Below, piece by piece: positions 45,547-58,058 of a DNA stretch of 64,000 bases. The stretch lies in the NCBI GenBank assembly GCA_029964075.1, contig CM057142.1, positions 201,770 through 265,769 of the forward strand, given 5' to 3'. Position numbers and translations under genes: made by a program. This DNA comes from Patiria pectinifera. Its lineage: Eukaryota > Echinodermata > Asteroidea > Valvatida > Asterinidae. The notes under the pieces were generated by a model. That model did not search any database, had not been told where the DNA came from, and was given only the letters and a program-made list of their open reading frames with translations. How positions within the stretch are numbered: position 1 is the stretch's first letter; each line of letters opens with the position of its first letter.

Positions 45547-47947
45547 TTGGCAAATTGTTTGCGAATTACACAATGCATTTAAAAGCTGTGTTTACCAACT
45601 CCTTTTATTTCCTGAAAATTTTTACCAGGGCCCAGTTTTATAAGGTCACCATTTTAATAATCTGGTAAAGGTACAGCAGATTACTGGGTACCTTGCTACA
45701 TGTACACAGTAGTTTTTGCTTGCCATAGGCAAGACCATTGTAGTCTAGTGTTAATTTCACTCCGTGCAAACCTACACCCTGAATTAAGGCAGACAACAGT
45801 TGTTTGAGGTAAACCACACATGCAGTAACATGCCTAGAACCCCAAGCAATGTATTTCCCAGATTTAATTCTCCAGATTTAATTTGAAATCTTCTGCACAG
45901 TCTCTTTAAATAGCACTCTATTGTCAGAGTCACTAGGCGCTTTGGACTTTGGTAGGATGCAGTCCTTCGCAGGATCATCTTTCTTCTGGCGATGTTGTTC
46001 ACTCTTTGGAAAATTAGCCATTGACGTCAAACCAAGTCTCAGATTCTGAAGCCCTTTCATCCTGTTGCTGTATAATGTTTATTTTTACCTGGGAATTTTG
46101 TGTCTGTGTGGGCAGCTCAGAGAAAGATATTTGGAAAAACTTATTTCATTCAAGTGTTCACCTTTAGTACAAGTGAAAAAGCTCTTTATCGTCATGGTTG
46201 GGATTGTTATGACTTTTGATTTCTTATTTTTACCAAGGGTCACTGTCTGAGCAGTTGTCAACATGGCTAATGAAACTTATTGTCACTGATTGCGAGAAAA
46301 GATGGTAACATTCTTTGCGGGATTCTCTTTCCAGTGATCTCAGTAGTATCATTGGTAATTCAGAATGACACATTCATTAGATGTTCATTGTATGCCAAAA
46401 TAGCCGGGAGGGATGTTTCAACTTCCACAGTTTTTATACCACATCCATGTACAGTGTACGCACATTCTTGTTCCGTAGTTGTGGGGACTAGACACTAGTT
46501 GTCCCGTGGTAATATGGGGACCAAAGACGCTAAGGGGACAGCAGAAAGTCCCAATAATTCGGTCCTAATTACCCTAACAATGAAAAACTTTGCAATAACG
46601 CGGTGACGGCCTCCCCACACATATACACGCAGCCTACATGTACACGTACATGTGGGAAAAACCGTTGTTCCCTTGTTTTGTTCTTCTTTGTTTCTGTTGA
46701 AGTCTCAAACTCCATAGCATTTTCCGTTTGGGGCTAATACCGGTACATGTAGCTTCCTAAAGACTGAATTGTGGGGTCTATTGTCCCTATGGGCTCCTCG
46801 CACAAGTACGGTACGGTACTCCTTCAACGGCCAGAAAAGGAGGGTTGGGAGAGACCTAGACTGGTTCCTGGTCCATCCACTGTGTATTTCGAATGATCCA
46901 AAGTTATCGGGTGCAGGGATTAGTCTTGCAGACCATCACAAGTTAAATTCGAACGTATTCGCGCGCCGACGGATGCCTGACGCTCACGCGCCAAGATGCT
47001 ATGGCTTAGCTTTGTGCACATTCAGGATCTCGCAAACCAGTACAGTATGTACAGTGTCCCATCCAAGGGGCTCTCAAAAGAGGTTTAAAACCCTATTTTG
47101 TTGGCACACGGAGCCCATTAATCTGTGTTTGCTTTCCCACAATATAAGAAACCATGTTTGTCTACTCACAATACGTACATCCTAAAAGTATTCTAAAGTT
47201 TTGAAGTTGAACATTAATTGTACATTTTCAATTCAACATCATTTTCTTGGGATTTTTTTTTTTTTTTTTTTTTTTACGAACTTGTCCTCAAAATTATAAT
47301 TAAAATTAACCATAGTATTTATAATTGCTCTCTGGGTGGGCTTACATATAAACTGCCAATCTATTTAAATAAACAGCAATTAAAATACGAAAAGATACAT
47401 GTGCATGTATGTAAAACCCTTTTCCCCCGACAGGACGTCCAAGCTTACGATGGGATGAGCCCTAATGGTGTTTGCTTAGAAAGTCCACAAACATGTTTTT
47501 GTCCGAGTTGAAATGTCAGAAAATTGCACCTGGCTGACGATGACGAGTTTGACATTTTTTTCTTTTTGACGTGTCCTAATCGCGAGAGAGCTAGGATGAG
47601 TTCTGACTGACCAGCTAATAATGGCAATGATTATAGAAATCCCCCCTCAGGGCATCAGTCTCTTGAAACACATGATGCCGTTGTTATTCGTTTTGGAGTC
47701 CACTTTCTCTGTCAAAGCTACAAATTGACCCACAATTAAAATAGTCCAAGGGACTTCGTGAGTCCCAATTGTACACAGGAGCAACTGACACAGTTGGCCA
47801 TTATGGACACTGGGCACAAGTAACTCCTCAACATGCTCAATGCAATGGTTACAAAGGGAGAGTCAGGGGAGACCGATGAAAGAGACATGCAAATGCATAG
47901 CCAATGGCGCCTGACTCTCACGCCAAGACGCTTCAGGTTTTTGCACA
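45547..47947. other. Mostly unique sequence
   Basis: It contains a T-run at about 47256-47275. A stretch at 46930-47110 resembles 3985-4150 (gctatggct...tttgtgcacattca), so a low-copy repeat is present. No exon is recognised. Confidence 0.4.
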
Positions 47948-48447
47948 TTAACCCTCCCTCTGTTTAAACAGCCACAGCCATTCAAAATCTCCATGCACTT
48001 CCCCTGCTATACTTTTAACACAGGCTAGTCACCAATAGTCAGATCATATGTCAAGCAAGCACTGTGACTCGTCAAACTCAGTCAACAGACCATGAACAGA
48101 CAAAGCAGGCAAGTTGTGGGCACAGCCATGGGCGTCGCGAGGGGAGGGGTGCTTAAAAGTCAAGGGGGTGGGGTGGGCAAATGTCCCCCACCCACCCGCG
48201 ACAAAATGACATGTTGAAAATATGCTTGAGAAAGCACAAGGATTTGGGGAAATAATGTGTTTTGCCCCCCTCTATAGAAAAAATGCTGGCAACGCCACTG
48301 GACACAGCTGGCTTAGTCAGTCTTGCTTTTACATGTACCGTACATGTATGTAGGCTGAGAATTCTTAACTGTTGAAAACAGTCACTTGATTGATTTTGAT
48401 TGAAAAGACTACTTGGCACAGAATGTAGTTTTGCATAGGAGGGTTAA
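47948..48447. mobile_element. TTAACCCTCC-ended element with nested insertion
   Basis: The ends ttaaccctcc and ggagggttaa are inverted. TTAA plus CCC is the classic piggyBac terminus. It is interrupted by the repeat at 48127-48298. Confidence 0.75.
48127..48298. mobile_element. catgggcgtcgc-type repeat, copy 2
   Basis: It shares its start, the gcccccctct...agaaaaaat tract and its ctggcaacgcc end with 20124-20360. Confidence 0.65.
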
Positions 48448-49105
48448 CAATAAAACGAGTCGTGTTAGCACACATCAATTATATCATGTAATGTGTCATA
48501 CGTGCTTGCACCAGTCCCACTGGCACTGGGTTTTTTTCAAAGTCACAATACGCCACCTGCGGTTAATGTGCACGGGGTCCGCACATGAACATGTTTAATG
48601 CCTGTGAAATTCACACTTGGTTTACACAAAAGTTATTCTGGCATGATCTGGGTTGATCAAAATAAAGGTTCATGAAGGAGGTTGAATTCAGTAACAAACA
48701 ATTTTGAACTAGTGAAGGTTTGTGGCAACATGATGTGGAAATTCTTTTGAGAAGACATGTGGTTCTGAACAGAACCAGTTGATGGTAAAACTCGACGTTC
48801 CGATCAGTATGTTCTGATCGTCTTCAGGAGAACAATTTTAAAGTTTTAATCCCTTTTAATTTGTATTGAAGTTTGGCTGAACTGCAGTTCAGTGTTCAAG
48901 CTTGAGTTGTACATTGTAGATTGACATTGAACATCAAGACCCTTGTTGAAAAACTATTACCTTTTTTTTCTACAGAGCAGGGATGACTGAAACATGGCTT
49001 TTAAGCAATTGAAGTACCGGTAGACCCAAACCGAAGCTTTCCGTTCCGATGATTTTTGTCCAGTCATGTGAGTGGAGCTCTTAAAGTTCAATCCTGAGGT
49101 TTTTT

Positions 49106-49643
49106 TTAAGAGTACAGTCCATCATTTGTAATTTGTGCATTTTTGTTATTTTGAAGCAACAAACGTACTCAAAATAAGAAAAAGGTGCTGAACAACTAAA
49201 CTGATGAAGTTTTAGCTCAGCTCAGCTCAGCTCAGTTGTACAATGTATATTTCGAGAAAAACACCATTCTAGGATCTTGATTTCAAATCTAAAGTTGCTG
49301 AATCATATTTTGAATTGGGCCTGAATTCAGCGTCCGAGACACCTTCTCACTGAGCTGATTGCAGCTACGCGATGTCGCGCACTGATCCGACGAATTATAG
49401 CAACCGCGCGCGCGTGTGCGTCATGTCAACGCTTGCGTGCACTTCGCCAAACCAAAAAAACGAACTATTACGGAAATTTCCAACGCCTTCTTTCGTTGAT
49501 TTCTTCAAAATGACGGCATGCCAAAAAGAATAATTTCACAGGGAGTTTAGTCCCCTTACTATCTTTTCAACCGAGTACGTTTTTCAACAATAATTACGTC
49601 CGTTACGTTTTGGATAGCTGCAAATGATGAACTGTAGCTTTAA
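49106..49643. mobile_element. TTAA-ended MITE family A, copy 2 (inverted)
   Basis: It matches 8381-8898 in the opposite direction, with TTAA at both ends. A short expansion of agctc (49213-49236) is specific to this copy. Confidence 0.85.
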
Positions 49644-50307
49644 GACACATTCTCCTAGCATGTATGTGCACATGTACATGTAATAGGTTTAACTTTTTGT
49701 CATAGCACGGAAGGCTTGCATTCATGCACGTACCGGGGTACATGTAGTTACATGTAAAATAAAAACCTGCCGAACAAAAATAGCCGTCCAATAAAGCGTG
49801 TGTCAATATGCCATCAAGATGGATGGCTCTTGTTTGCTCTCAAAGCAAACTTCCGCTAATTTGATCAAACATGTTTTGGCGCAGGCAAAATTTGTTGACA
49901 CAATCATTTCTCTTGCTTTCCCGTGTCCCTTCGCATTTTTTTCGTCCCGAAGTGAATGATGTACGCAGCCCACAAACTGTCAGGTTTGAAATTCCTTTTT
50001 GTTTGCGCAGTCCGCTGATAAACATGCCGAGTTTGGTTTGACGTGTTTCAGTTTGTTTTACCAAGGATGTTACAAATGTCCCAGACACTAAGTACAGGAG
50101 AGTCCCATTCGTGACATGAATCATGTATCAACTTTGATTTTCAAAGACGCTTTAACTGAGATTCAATATACATGTAAAGCATTTGATAGTTCTTCAAACC
50201 TATATTTTTTTTAATTAAACTTGTTACAAGGTACATTGTCATGTTATGGATAAGTCTTTTTATTTTCCCAGACTGTTTTCTACTTTTTTTATTAATTGCT
50301 GTATTGT

Positions 50308-50494
50308 CAGGCCTGCCCGTCATCAAGGGGGGGGGGGGGGGGAGGGGGCCTGGGGGGGCCGAAAAATTGGGCCCCCCCCCCCCCCAACAGCAAAAGCCAT
50401 ACATTTATGTATTTTTATATTTTTATGGTAATGGGCCCCCTATTGTACTACATGTATACCCCTCCCCCGATGTTCAGGGCTGGCGACGGGCCTG
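50308..50494. mobile_element. G/C-run hairpin element
   Basis: The ends caggcctgcccgtc are mirrored by ggcgacgggcctg. The core is a G-run followed, after ccgaaaaattggg, by a C-run, so it can form a hairpin or G-quadruplexes. Confidence 0.6.
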
Positions 50495-50767
50495 TGTTTA
50501 TTGTACTGGTAAAGTTCAAAACTACATACGTGTACAAGACTGTCTTAATATCTCACAAAATGTCTTCTGATGAAACAAACACCTCATTTCCACACACAAA
50601 ATTAGTACAGACATGTACAAGTGATATATCCTTCAGGATAGAATTCTGCATCAGGGAGGTGGTTTCTCCTTCACTTACATGTTGTAAATGTATCAAAACC
50701 ACAGTATGTTCAGTGCTGATTAGAGAATATAATGTACGAGTAGTTACATTGTGCAAGCTCAGCAAGC

Positions 50768-50840
50768 TCCGTGGTCGAGTGGTTTTGCCATTTGGACCAG
50801 TAAGCAGATGGTTGCGGATTTGACTCCCACTCGAGTATTA
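50768..50840 (+). repeat. Degenerate tRNA-like sequence (SINE head)
   Basis: ggtcgagtggttttgccatt and gcggatttgactccc imitate A and B boxes but do not fold well. It directly precedes a type B SINE. Confidence 0.4.
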
Positions 50841-50844
50841 AAGG

Positions 50845-51115
50845 GGAGTCAGGTTGGCATAGCGGTTCTTTCCTCGCTTTCCACCGCTGTGGCCCGGGTT
50901 CCAATGTATGTGGATTGGGTTTTCAGTCCCTGCCTGATTCTGTGGGTTTTCCCCAGAATAATCTTCTGGGCTTTTTCGTCCACCTCTGTAATTTCTTCTC
51001 ACTGTCTTCTCACTGTCTCCTCTCTACAGGTTTCTTCAGGCTTGCGAGCTACCGGTATAGTGCCTAGGGCGCCTTTGAGGAATACTGGGTTTCATTACCA
51101 GAAATAATAATGAAT
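50845..51115 (+). mobile_element. tRNA-Gly-derived SINE, type B, copy 3
   Basis: The head gtcaggttggcatagcggtt, body gtgggttttccccagaat and tail aataataatgaataataata match the copies at 7556 and 17846. Part of the B box is lost (gggttccaatgt). Confidence 0.82.
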
Positions 51116-51299
51116 AATAATAACAAAGCTTGGTGATTTCTTTCCTTGTATTGAGCTCTTAGACAGCACTGAATATTCAGTAATTATAAAACTACGTTGA
51201 TGGTCAAAAACATACATCATTGACTATTTACTCAATGCGTTTATAGGTTTACTTCAGTTAACAAGGTTTTAAAGTTAAATTTGATAAAATTATTGAAAT

Positions 51300-52000
51300 T
51301 ATCCCAGTGAAGATCTGCAGAGTGAAGCACAGGAATGAAGGGAATAGTGGCAATTCCAGATCTCATCACGCGGTGTGTGTGCAGTTAATCCTTCAGCAAA
51401 CAAAGAAATGGGCTCGTTTATCACATCCGCGACAAACTTCAATCTCTCTGATTTGATTACCGCCGTTTCCCAGTGGCATATCCCGGCCATTAACCAAGTT
51501 ATAGGTTGGGCACCGGCTTGACGTGATTGTCTTGGGGTATTTCATAACAAATGAACCGTGACACTGGTGATATAGAGCCAGCCGGCCATCGCATTGATTT
51601 AGGAGGAGGGGGATTTAAAACTCCTCCAGGACCGACCGAGCGAAACTAATTATCACTGCCAGTGTGATTATGGTTCCGCCGGTTGCATCAGCAGTCTAGA
51701 CGACCCTATAATGATTATTGCAAGCCCGTCCAAGCAGATTCCCTTCACCGCTCATAATATGTATTGATGAAAAACTTCATTGCTGCATGCAATTCCGCTG
51801 AGCCTCTGTCTACTTTTAGTAGAGGGTCCATGGTTCAGTTCACACACATGATGCAGTGCCTAGCACCACAAGAATGTCTGTTTCCATGGCTCTGTGCACC
51901 TTGATCCAGACGTATGCATCATAGGAATCGGTATTTACACACAAGTGTGATATATAAAAAAAACACATACATCAGGTACATACCGGGTACATGCGTACAT
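51300..52000. promoter_or_regulatory. Unique island, candidate cis-regulatory DNA
   Basis: It is free of the repeats that surround it and of more even composition. Sox-like aacaaag (near 51396), tttatcac and ttgattacc motifs are visible. There is no open frame of quality. Regulatory role is a guess from context. Confidence 0.2.
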
Positions 52001-52646
52001 ACAGTAGCAAAAAACCTGCTGTTCGCAAAGTCTTGGGGTCACTAAAAATAGGGTGTCACTACGTGAATCTGGGACTATAGGGCTGTGCAACGGAACCGGG
52101 TTCCCGAGTACCCGACCGTTGATGTCAGGAACCTGTCCCAGATTATGGAATCGAGCATACATGTAACTTCTCAGACAATAAAAAAGAAAGATTTTGAATG
52201 TCATTTGTGGGGAATTTTCAAAATCAAAAACAAGAAACATATTTCACGTTTATGACGCTCGCGAAAGTTGCAGTTTACATCATAAAGCACACTTGTATCT
52301 TGCTGTTTTGATGCACCTATCTGGGGCAACTCACGTATCATTTTGCTCAGCATAAAAAAAATGTGCCTTCAGCTAATTATACTGGTAGGGTTACCAGCTT
52401 ATTAAAAAACGTCGTGCATTGTTGGATATGTTGCAAGATGGATGTTTCTCTGCAGATTTTTGCCAAGCAGTATGTACATGTACGACTTCAAGCTCAGTGA
52501 ATGAAGTCTGGCCCCCCGCTGTCTTGTGTCTGCATGTCAATAGCCTTTAGGTGAACCCTTACAGACAGAACATTCCTTCAGTCTGCTTTTTAATCACATT
52601 TTCCTGTTAAACTCATCACCCACCAAATTTTGGATAGGCTTTGTAC

Positions 52647-52990
52647 TAATGTTGTGTAAACCCGACCCGAAACCGACTTCGGGTCAAGTCGGGTTGGTTT
52701 GTCCATCATTTTAGTTGGGTCGGGTTGGTTTCGGTTTTGCGTTTGCGATTTTCGGGTTGGGTCTGGTTGGTTAAGCCATTTTGGAAAAACCCGAAATAAA
52801 CCGAAATAAAAATATTCGTTATTTTTTTTTCGGGTCGGTTCAGTTTCGGGTCGTTTTTTTTTTAATTGTTGTCGGGTCGGGTCAGGTCGGTTGTAGGTAG
52901 TCCAGTTTGGTTTCAGCTCGGGATTTGGTTTATAAAATAAATGTCTCGGGTCGGTTTGGCCTTGTCAACCCGACCCGATGCACATCACTA
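52647..52990. mobile_element. hAT-like MITE with gggtcggg-rich core
   Basis: The ends taatgttgtgtaaacccgac and (inverted) tagtgatgtgcatcgggtcg are flanked by CTTTGTAC and CTTTGTAT, a 7/8 match to a target duplication. The core is dense in gggtcgg and aaccgaa variants. Confidence 0.75.
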
Positions 52991-54160
52991 CTTTGTATCA
53001 TGACTTATACATACATGTACATGTACTAAAAATGCAAGCAACTTTGTACTGATACAATGTATACATTTACAACATGCAAGTTGACGTTCATACATGTACA
53101 TGTACATGTGTACATGTATGCATCAGAGGAGAGCTGAACTTTGAATTGCAAATTTCAAGGCTTTGCTAACCACAAAATTCCACAGTTATGATCCTTCTTC
53201 TACATGTATGCTGACAGTGCTTGCAAAAATAAATGCGACAATTAACCCTGTAAGCACAGAATCCTTAGTTACAGGAAGAACGGTGCATGTACCGGTATGC
53301 ACGTGCATTTACATGTTTAAGCCCAAATTCCTCGCAAAATCATGAAATATTATTCTATAGTCTTAGGACGGCATTTTCTGCTACGGTAAGCCATCGTAGA
53401 TTTTCGGCTAAATATGAAATTGGGCCGTGGCTAACCGTGGCACAAAACACTATTTGAATAAAAAGGAAAATCATTGCCCGGAATAGCAGGGGCCATTTTA
53501 CATCAGGTAGGCCTACACGTAATCATGTCACCAGACAACCTCTACCGTTGAGCCTGAACGTGCTACCCCCCCCCCCCCTTTCAGGTTGAGTGATATACGG
53601 CCAAGATGTCATCATTGGATCACATCAGTGAACATGGTGAATGGTTGGAATGATTTTTCATTAAGTTGGCATTCATTTGTGTCACATCAGACACAGATGG
53701 TACACAGATATCAGCCAAATGTGAAATTAATGTTCTGAAATTGGAAAGTCATGTTGGCTGTGATTTGTGTAAATGCTTGAAATACGCATGTCGTCTGGAG
53801 AATGTTGGTAGGAAGTCATTATACCCTGACCTTGGTCTTGAAAAATATTGGAAATTTTTTTTAATGTCATCATGAGATGGATCTTAGATCACAAGTACAA
53901 TGTACCCGGTACATTGTACTGTACATGCAGATGTATGGCAAAAGATCACACATGTATTGTAATTATGTGCAACGTACTATTTCACTTTTTGTATATTCAA
54001 ATTTTTATTTTCCTATTTTTCAAAATGTTCTCACTGTCTTTGGAAATGCCAGCTATATTTGTGTACAATTTTGGATCTGAATTGGATCCTGAAGGGCATG
54101 TGATGAATGACATGTGTGATGAATGACATGTCACATGTTTGACATTCATGCACATACCAG

Positions 54161-54240
54161 GTACATTTACATGTACATGTACAATGTACATGTACATGTA
54201 CCCGGTACTGTACATTGTACATGTACATGTACCGGGATAC
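54161..54240. repeat. Cluster of TACATGTA palindromes
   Basis: Tandem and mirrored acatgtacatgtac units with ccggtac spacers form a larger palindrome. Smaller clusters are at 40565, 40743, 41508, 53093 and 57450. Confidence 0.85.
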
Positions 54241-54529
54241 ATGTTGGTATGTAATAATATGAAGTAACTTAGATGTATTCTTAAACACGTTAAAAAAGAA
54301 AACCCATTCCAATTGTACACATAAATCCAAAGGTTGGAATTGAATTGTGTCTAGATTGCTGCAATTTACGCAATTGATTTTTGTTGAATCTCCACATTGT
54401 CTGTACAACACTGTCCTCCTCTGAGCTTGATTTTCCCAGGGATACGCAAAAAGGAAATTTGCTCCCCAGCATAAACCCCCACAGGGTACAGTCGATCAAT
54501 GACAAAAAAGTATCAATCACAAGCAAAGC

Positions 54530-54860
54530 TTAGAGCCCCGGAAGGGAAAGTGCACTGCAAATTTCCCGCCCTGCGACGGTTCCTTCTGGCAGAATCCCCA
54601 GTGTAATTATCACATCGTTAGCAGCTTTTAATTAAATAATTGCAGATACAAAGAGTATACACAGTGGTGTACAGATCTGATTGTTGTTCTCGCACTTTGT
54701 GTCATCTGTGCTTATACCCGGTACATGTGGTCAACTGTTTAATTTCCTCGGTGACTGCTGCCGTCCGTTATTGCATATTAATCCCAGTATTTATTAGCAT
54801 CTGTTGCAGTGCCAAATTATCGAATTCAGCGAGACGTGCATTCATTGTCACTGCATGAAT
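54530..54860. promoter_or_regulatory. Unique island with homeodomain-type motifs
   Basis: gtaattatc, ttaattaaataattg and ttgcatattaatccc (54771-54785, a POU-like site joined to an Otx-type taatcc) cluster within 200 bases. No repeat or exon is seen. Enhancer function is inference. Confidence 0.25.
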
Positions 54861-55533
54861 GCAAGGAAAATTGCGCAGTGTCAGGAATAACAACTTTTGG
54901 GTGTTTTTTTTTCCCCTGTGTAGATCACATTTGGTACGGTGTGTGATTTGTTATATCATTACCGTATTTGGAAACGTAATTTACATGTAGCTGGGGCTTC
55001 AATTTCCATTTGGCATGCATACATGTATGCGCTGTTTTTGCTTGAAAATTACAAATTGAATGAGCTGTCAGTGTCACACATAACGGTCCTCCGTATTATT
55101 TTTAAAAAAAATACTATACTCTGCACATCATGAGGCCGATTACAAATGTACCGGTACATTGAACATGTGGACTTACAGTTACATGTGTAAGAAATGTTAC
55201 ATCAACATCAACATTTTGATGAAATTTGCCATGGTAAATTACAAAAGGTCATAGACCATTTTAATCGTCCGTGGTCAGGTGTAACAGGGATACAACAAAG
55301 TGTCAAACTTTTGGACCCCAATTTTATGGAATGAGCTCTACAGGACGGCCAACTTTGAGTGAGAGGTGAGAGTGAGATTTTGGTGATGGAGCTTGATTAG
55401 AACTAATGTGAGCGTGAAGCGCAAAACCCTAATGGCGTGGATCAGGGCGAACAATTTTGGGGTCTAGACGCTCTGTGGTGCAATCTCAGGCAAATTCTGA
55501 CCACTTTAATTTTTTTTTGCAAAAGATCATCAT

Positions 55534-56052
55534 TTAAAGCCGGAGTCCATCATTTGCAGTTATCCAAAAAAGTAACTGCCGTAACTATTGTTGAAAAACA
55601 TACTTGGTTGAAAGATAGTAAGGGGACTAAACTTCCTGTGAAATTATCCTTTCTGGCAAGCTCTCATTTTGAAGAAATCAACGAAAGAAGGCATTTCCAA
55701 TGGTGCGTCTTAAGAAGCACCGTAGGAAAATATAAATTAGTACATGTAGTTCGTTTTGTTATTCGGCAAGCATTTGCACGACGCACAGGCGTGCGCGGTT
55801 GCTATAATTCGTCAGATCAGTGCGCGACATCGCGTATAGCTGCAATTCAAAACAATTCAAAACATGATTTAGCAACTTTTTATTTGAAATTGAGATCCTA
55901 GAATGCTGTTTTTCTCGGAATATACAGCTGAAGCTGAGCTGAAACTTCATCAGGTTTAATAGTTGTTCAGTATCCTTCATTAGATTTTGAACACTTTTGT
56001 TGCTTCAAACGAACAAAATGCACAAATTACAAATGATGGACTAGGTCTTTAA
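55534..56052. mobile_element. TTAA-ended MITE family A, copy 3
   Basis: It is 519 bp in the same direction as 8381-8898. The open frame across it is a by-product of the element. Confidence 0.88.
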
Positions 56053-56424
56053 ACATCATTGTTGAGTTTTGAGTCAATTATTTCTTTCTTTTATGGTGTG
56101 AGAAATCCCTTGTGGGCGTGAGAGAATGAGAATAGCCTGAAATGCGTGAGTCTCGCGCTCAATGCGTGAGACTTGATTGGCAGGCCTGACTCAGTGTACA
56201 GATGGCTGCATCCGTGTGTGTGGATATTATACTTTTGTGTACCCAAGACAAGAACGACCCATTTTGAAATCAACATGGGTCCACTGTAAGCGTACGGTTC
56301 ACACTAACACTAGTATTCAAATGGGTCAACTCTAGATTTCGAATTTTGTACCCGGGATTTTACCCGGGTAGAGCACTGGATCCATGTGGAAGCCATGTTG
56401 GATTTTTGCCAGTGTGAAAGGGAT

Positions 56425-56580
56425 CTACCCGATGTTCCCCAATACTGATGTTACCCACTACCGATGTTCCCCCAAATCCTTAGGATTAGGGTTAGGGTTA
56501 GGGCTAGGGTTAGGGTTATATTGGTAGGGATTTTGGGGAACATCGGTATTGGGGAACATCGGTATTGGAGAACATAGGTA
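56425..56580. repeat. Second hairpin element with telomere-like core
   Basis: The arms hold two to three units of about 16 bases (ccgatgttccccaata). The core is ggattagggttagggttagg with one gctaggg variant. It has the same plan as 10059-10196. Confidence 0.8.
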
Positions 56581-57499
56581 TGCAACCTTGTGAAAGCATC
56601 CAGTGTGTTGTACCCAGGTCCGACGCACAGATGTTGGATAACATGAAAGGCTCTTTATACATCTTGTACCCTTTACAAAAGTGGCCCACTAGCCTACATG
56701 TATACCGGTACTGGTACATGCTGTTAAACAAAATTAGACACGATTAACACATTTTGAGATCTATACAAGTTTGTTATTGTCGTCATTGTTGAAAAAGTGT
56801 TCAGTTCCCAAAATGGAACAAAAACAAAAAACGTTTTCGTTTGAATTTAAATTGAAACCTTTACAGTGTAAGACATTAAACCACTGTATTTTTGTGAGCT
56901 ACATGTAAGGATCAGACCAGATAGTCTCAGCGTAACTTTGGCAAAGTTGGGAATAATACAGACACTATCATACTTTTTCTCTTGGGGAAAAGCTACACAC
57001 ATGTACATGTACATTGTATATCCAGAAAGCAAAGCTTGGACAGTATAGAGATATGCATGTACATGCAATTTGAGTTAGGACATCTGCGTTCTGATGTACC
57101 AGTAAATTTATGAAAATTACTTATTGTCCTTGAGTCTTGTTTATTGGAAAGCATGTTAATTGTTCAAGTGGAGAATAGTGCTGGTACAAAATTAACGTTT
57201 CTACAAAAAAAAGTCTTGTATGCTTCATTATTAAAAAGGACAACTGCAACTGGATGCACTCAGTATATTACTCTGTGAACATTTTCTCAAATTTCTGTAT
57301 CTTTGCACTGAACCACTTTCAATAATTTTCTTTGTAAACATGCTTAAAGTTAAACTATTATTTTTACATGTAATACAAAACTGCATAGATACTTGTGAAC
57401 AAACAATACACTTTATGTTATGGGATCTGTACTCATGTGTCCATACACATGTACATGTACATTGTATGTACATGTACTTTGTACAAACTCTTAGCTCTA

Positions 57500-58058
57500 C
57501 CCTTACTCATAAATATTCATAATGTTCTCAGCCAATCATAACGCAGCCAGCTTGAGTTTCCACCCTAACATGTGTCACTGCTATCAGTATCTTTCATCAT
57601 GCATTATGCATGAGCCCCCAATGAACCAATCACGTACCAATGGATGTGTCACACACATCAAGCTGCACCACTGTCATGACTGTGGCGCGGTGGCTGGCCA
57701 GCCGTGGTGGAGTTTCTTCAGCCTGTCACCGTGTGGATGTGTTACGGCAAGGAAGCTTGTATCTTCGCATCTGTCCGGCAAATATAAATTTTTCGCTAAC
57801 ATTTTTCACTTTTTGGGGGTTCATTATTAGAACTTCAAGCTGTCACTGCTTGGAATGGTGTGCTTGTTCATCGCAGGATTTTTTCAACAAACGCTTCACA
57901 GAGAAAAGCCTAGCTTTGAATGCCACGTTTTTGTCTTGTCTATCCAGATTGTGCAAGGAAGACTGTGCAGCATTCACACTGATTCCGACTTCTTTGGAGT
58001 GGAATGACCATTGTCACTACAGGAGTTTGCGGTTGAAATTGGACCGTATTTTTATAAG
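57500..58058 (+). promoter_or_regulatory. Candidate promoter plus first exon of a rightward gene
   Basis: Three ccaat motifs (near 57533, 57624 and 57637), a tcataaatattcat AT box and a repeat-free stretch end at a strong donor, ataag|gtgagt (58059). An open frame from 57640 runs through to the donor but has no recognisable domain. No following exon is found in the window. Confidence 0.22.

Noticed and set aside
55437-55901. 154-residue open frame
   Set aside because: It lies across a family A MITE and is not conserved in the other three copies.
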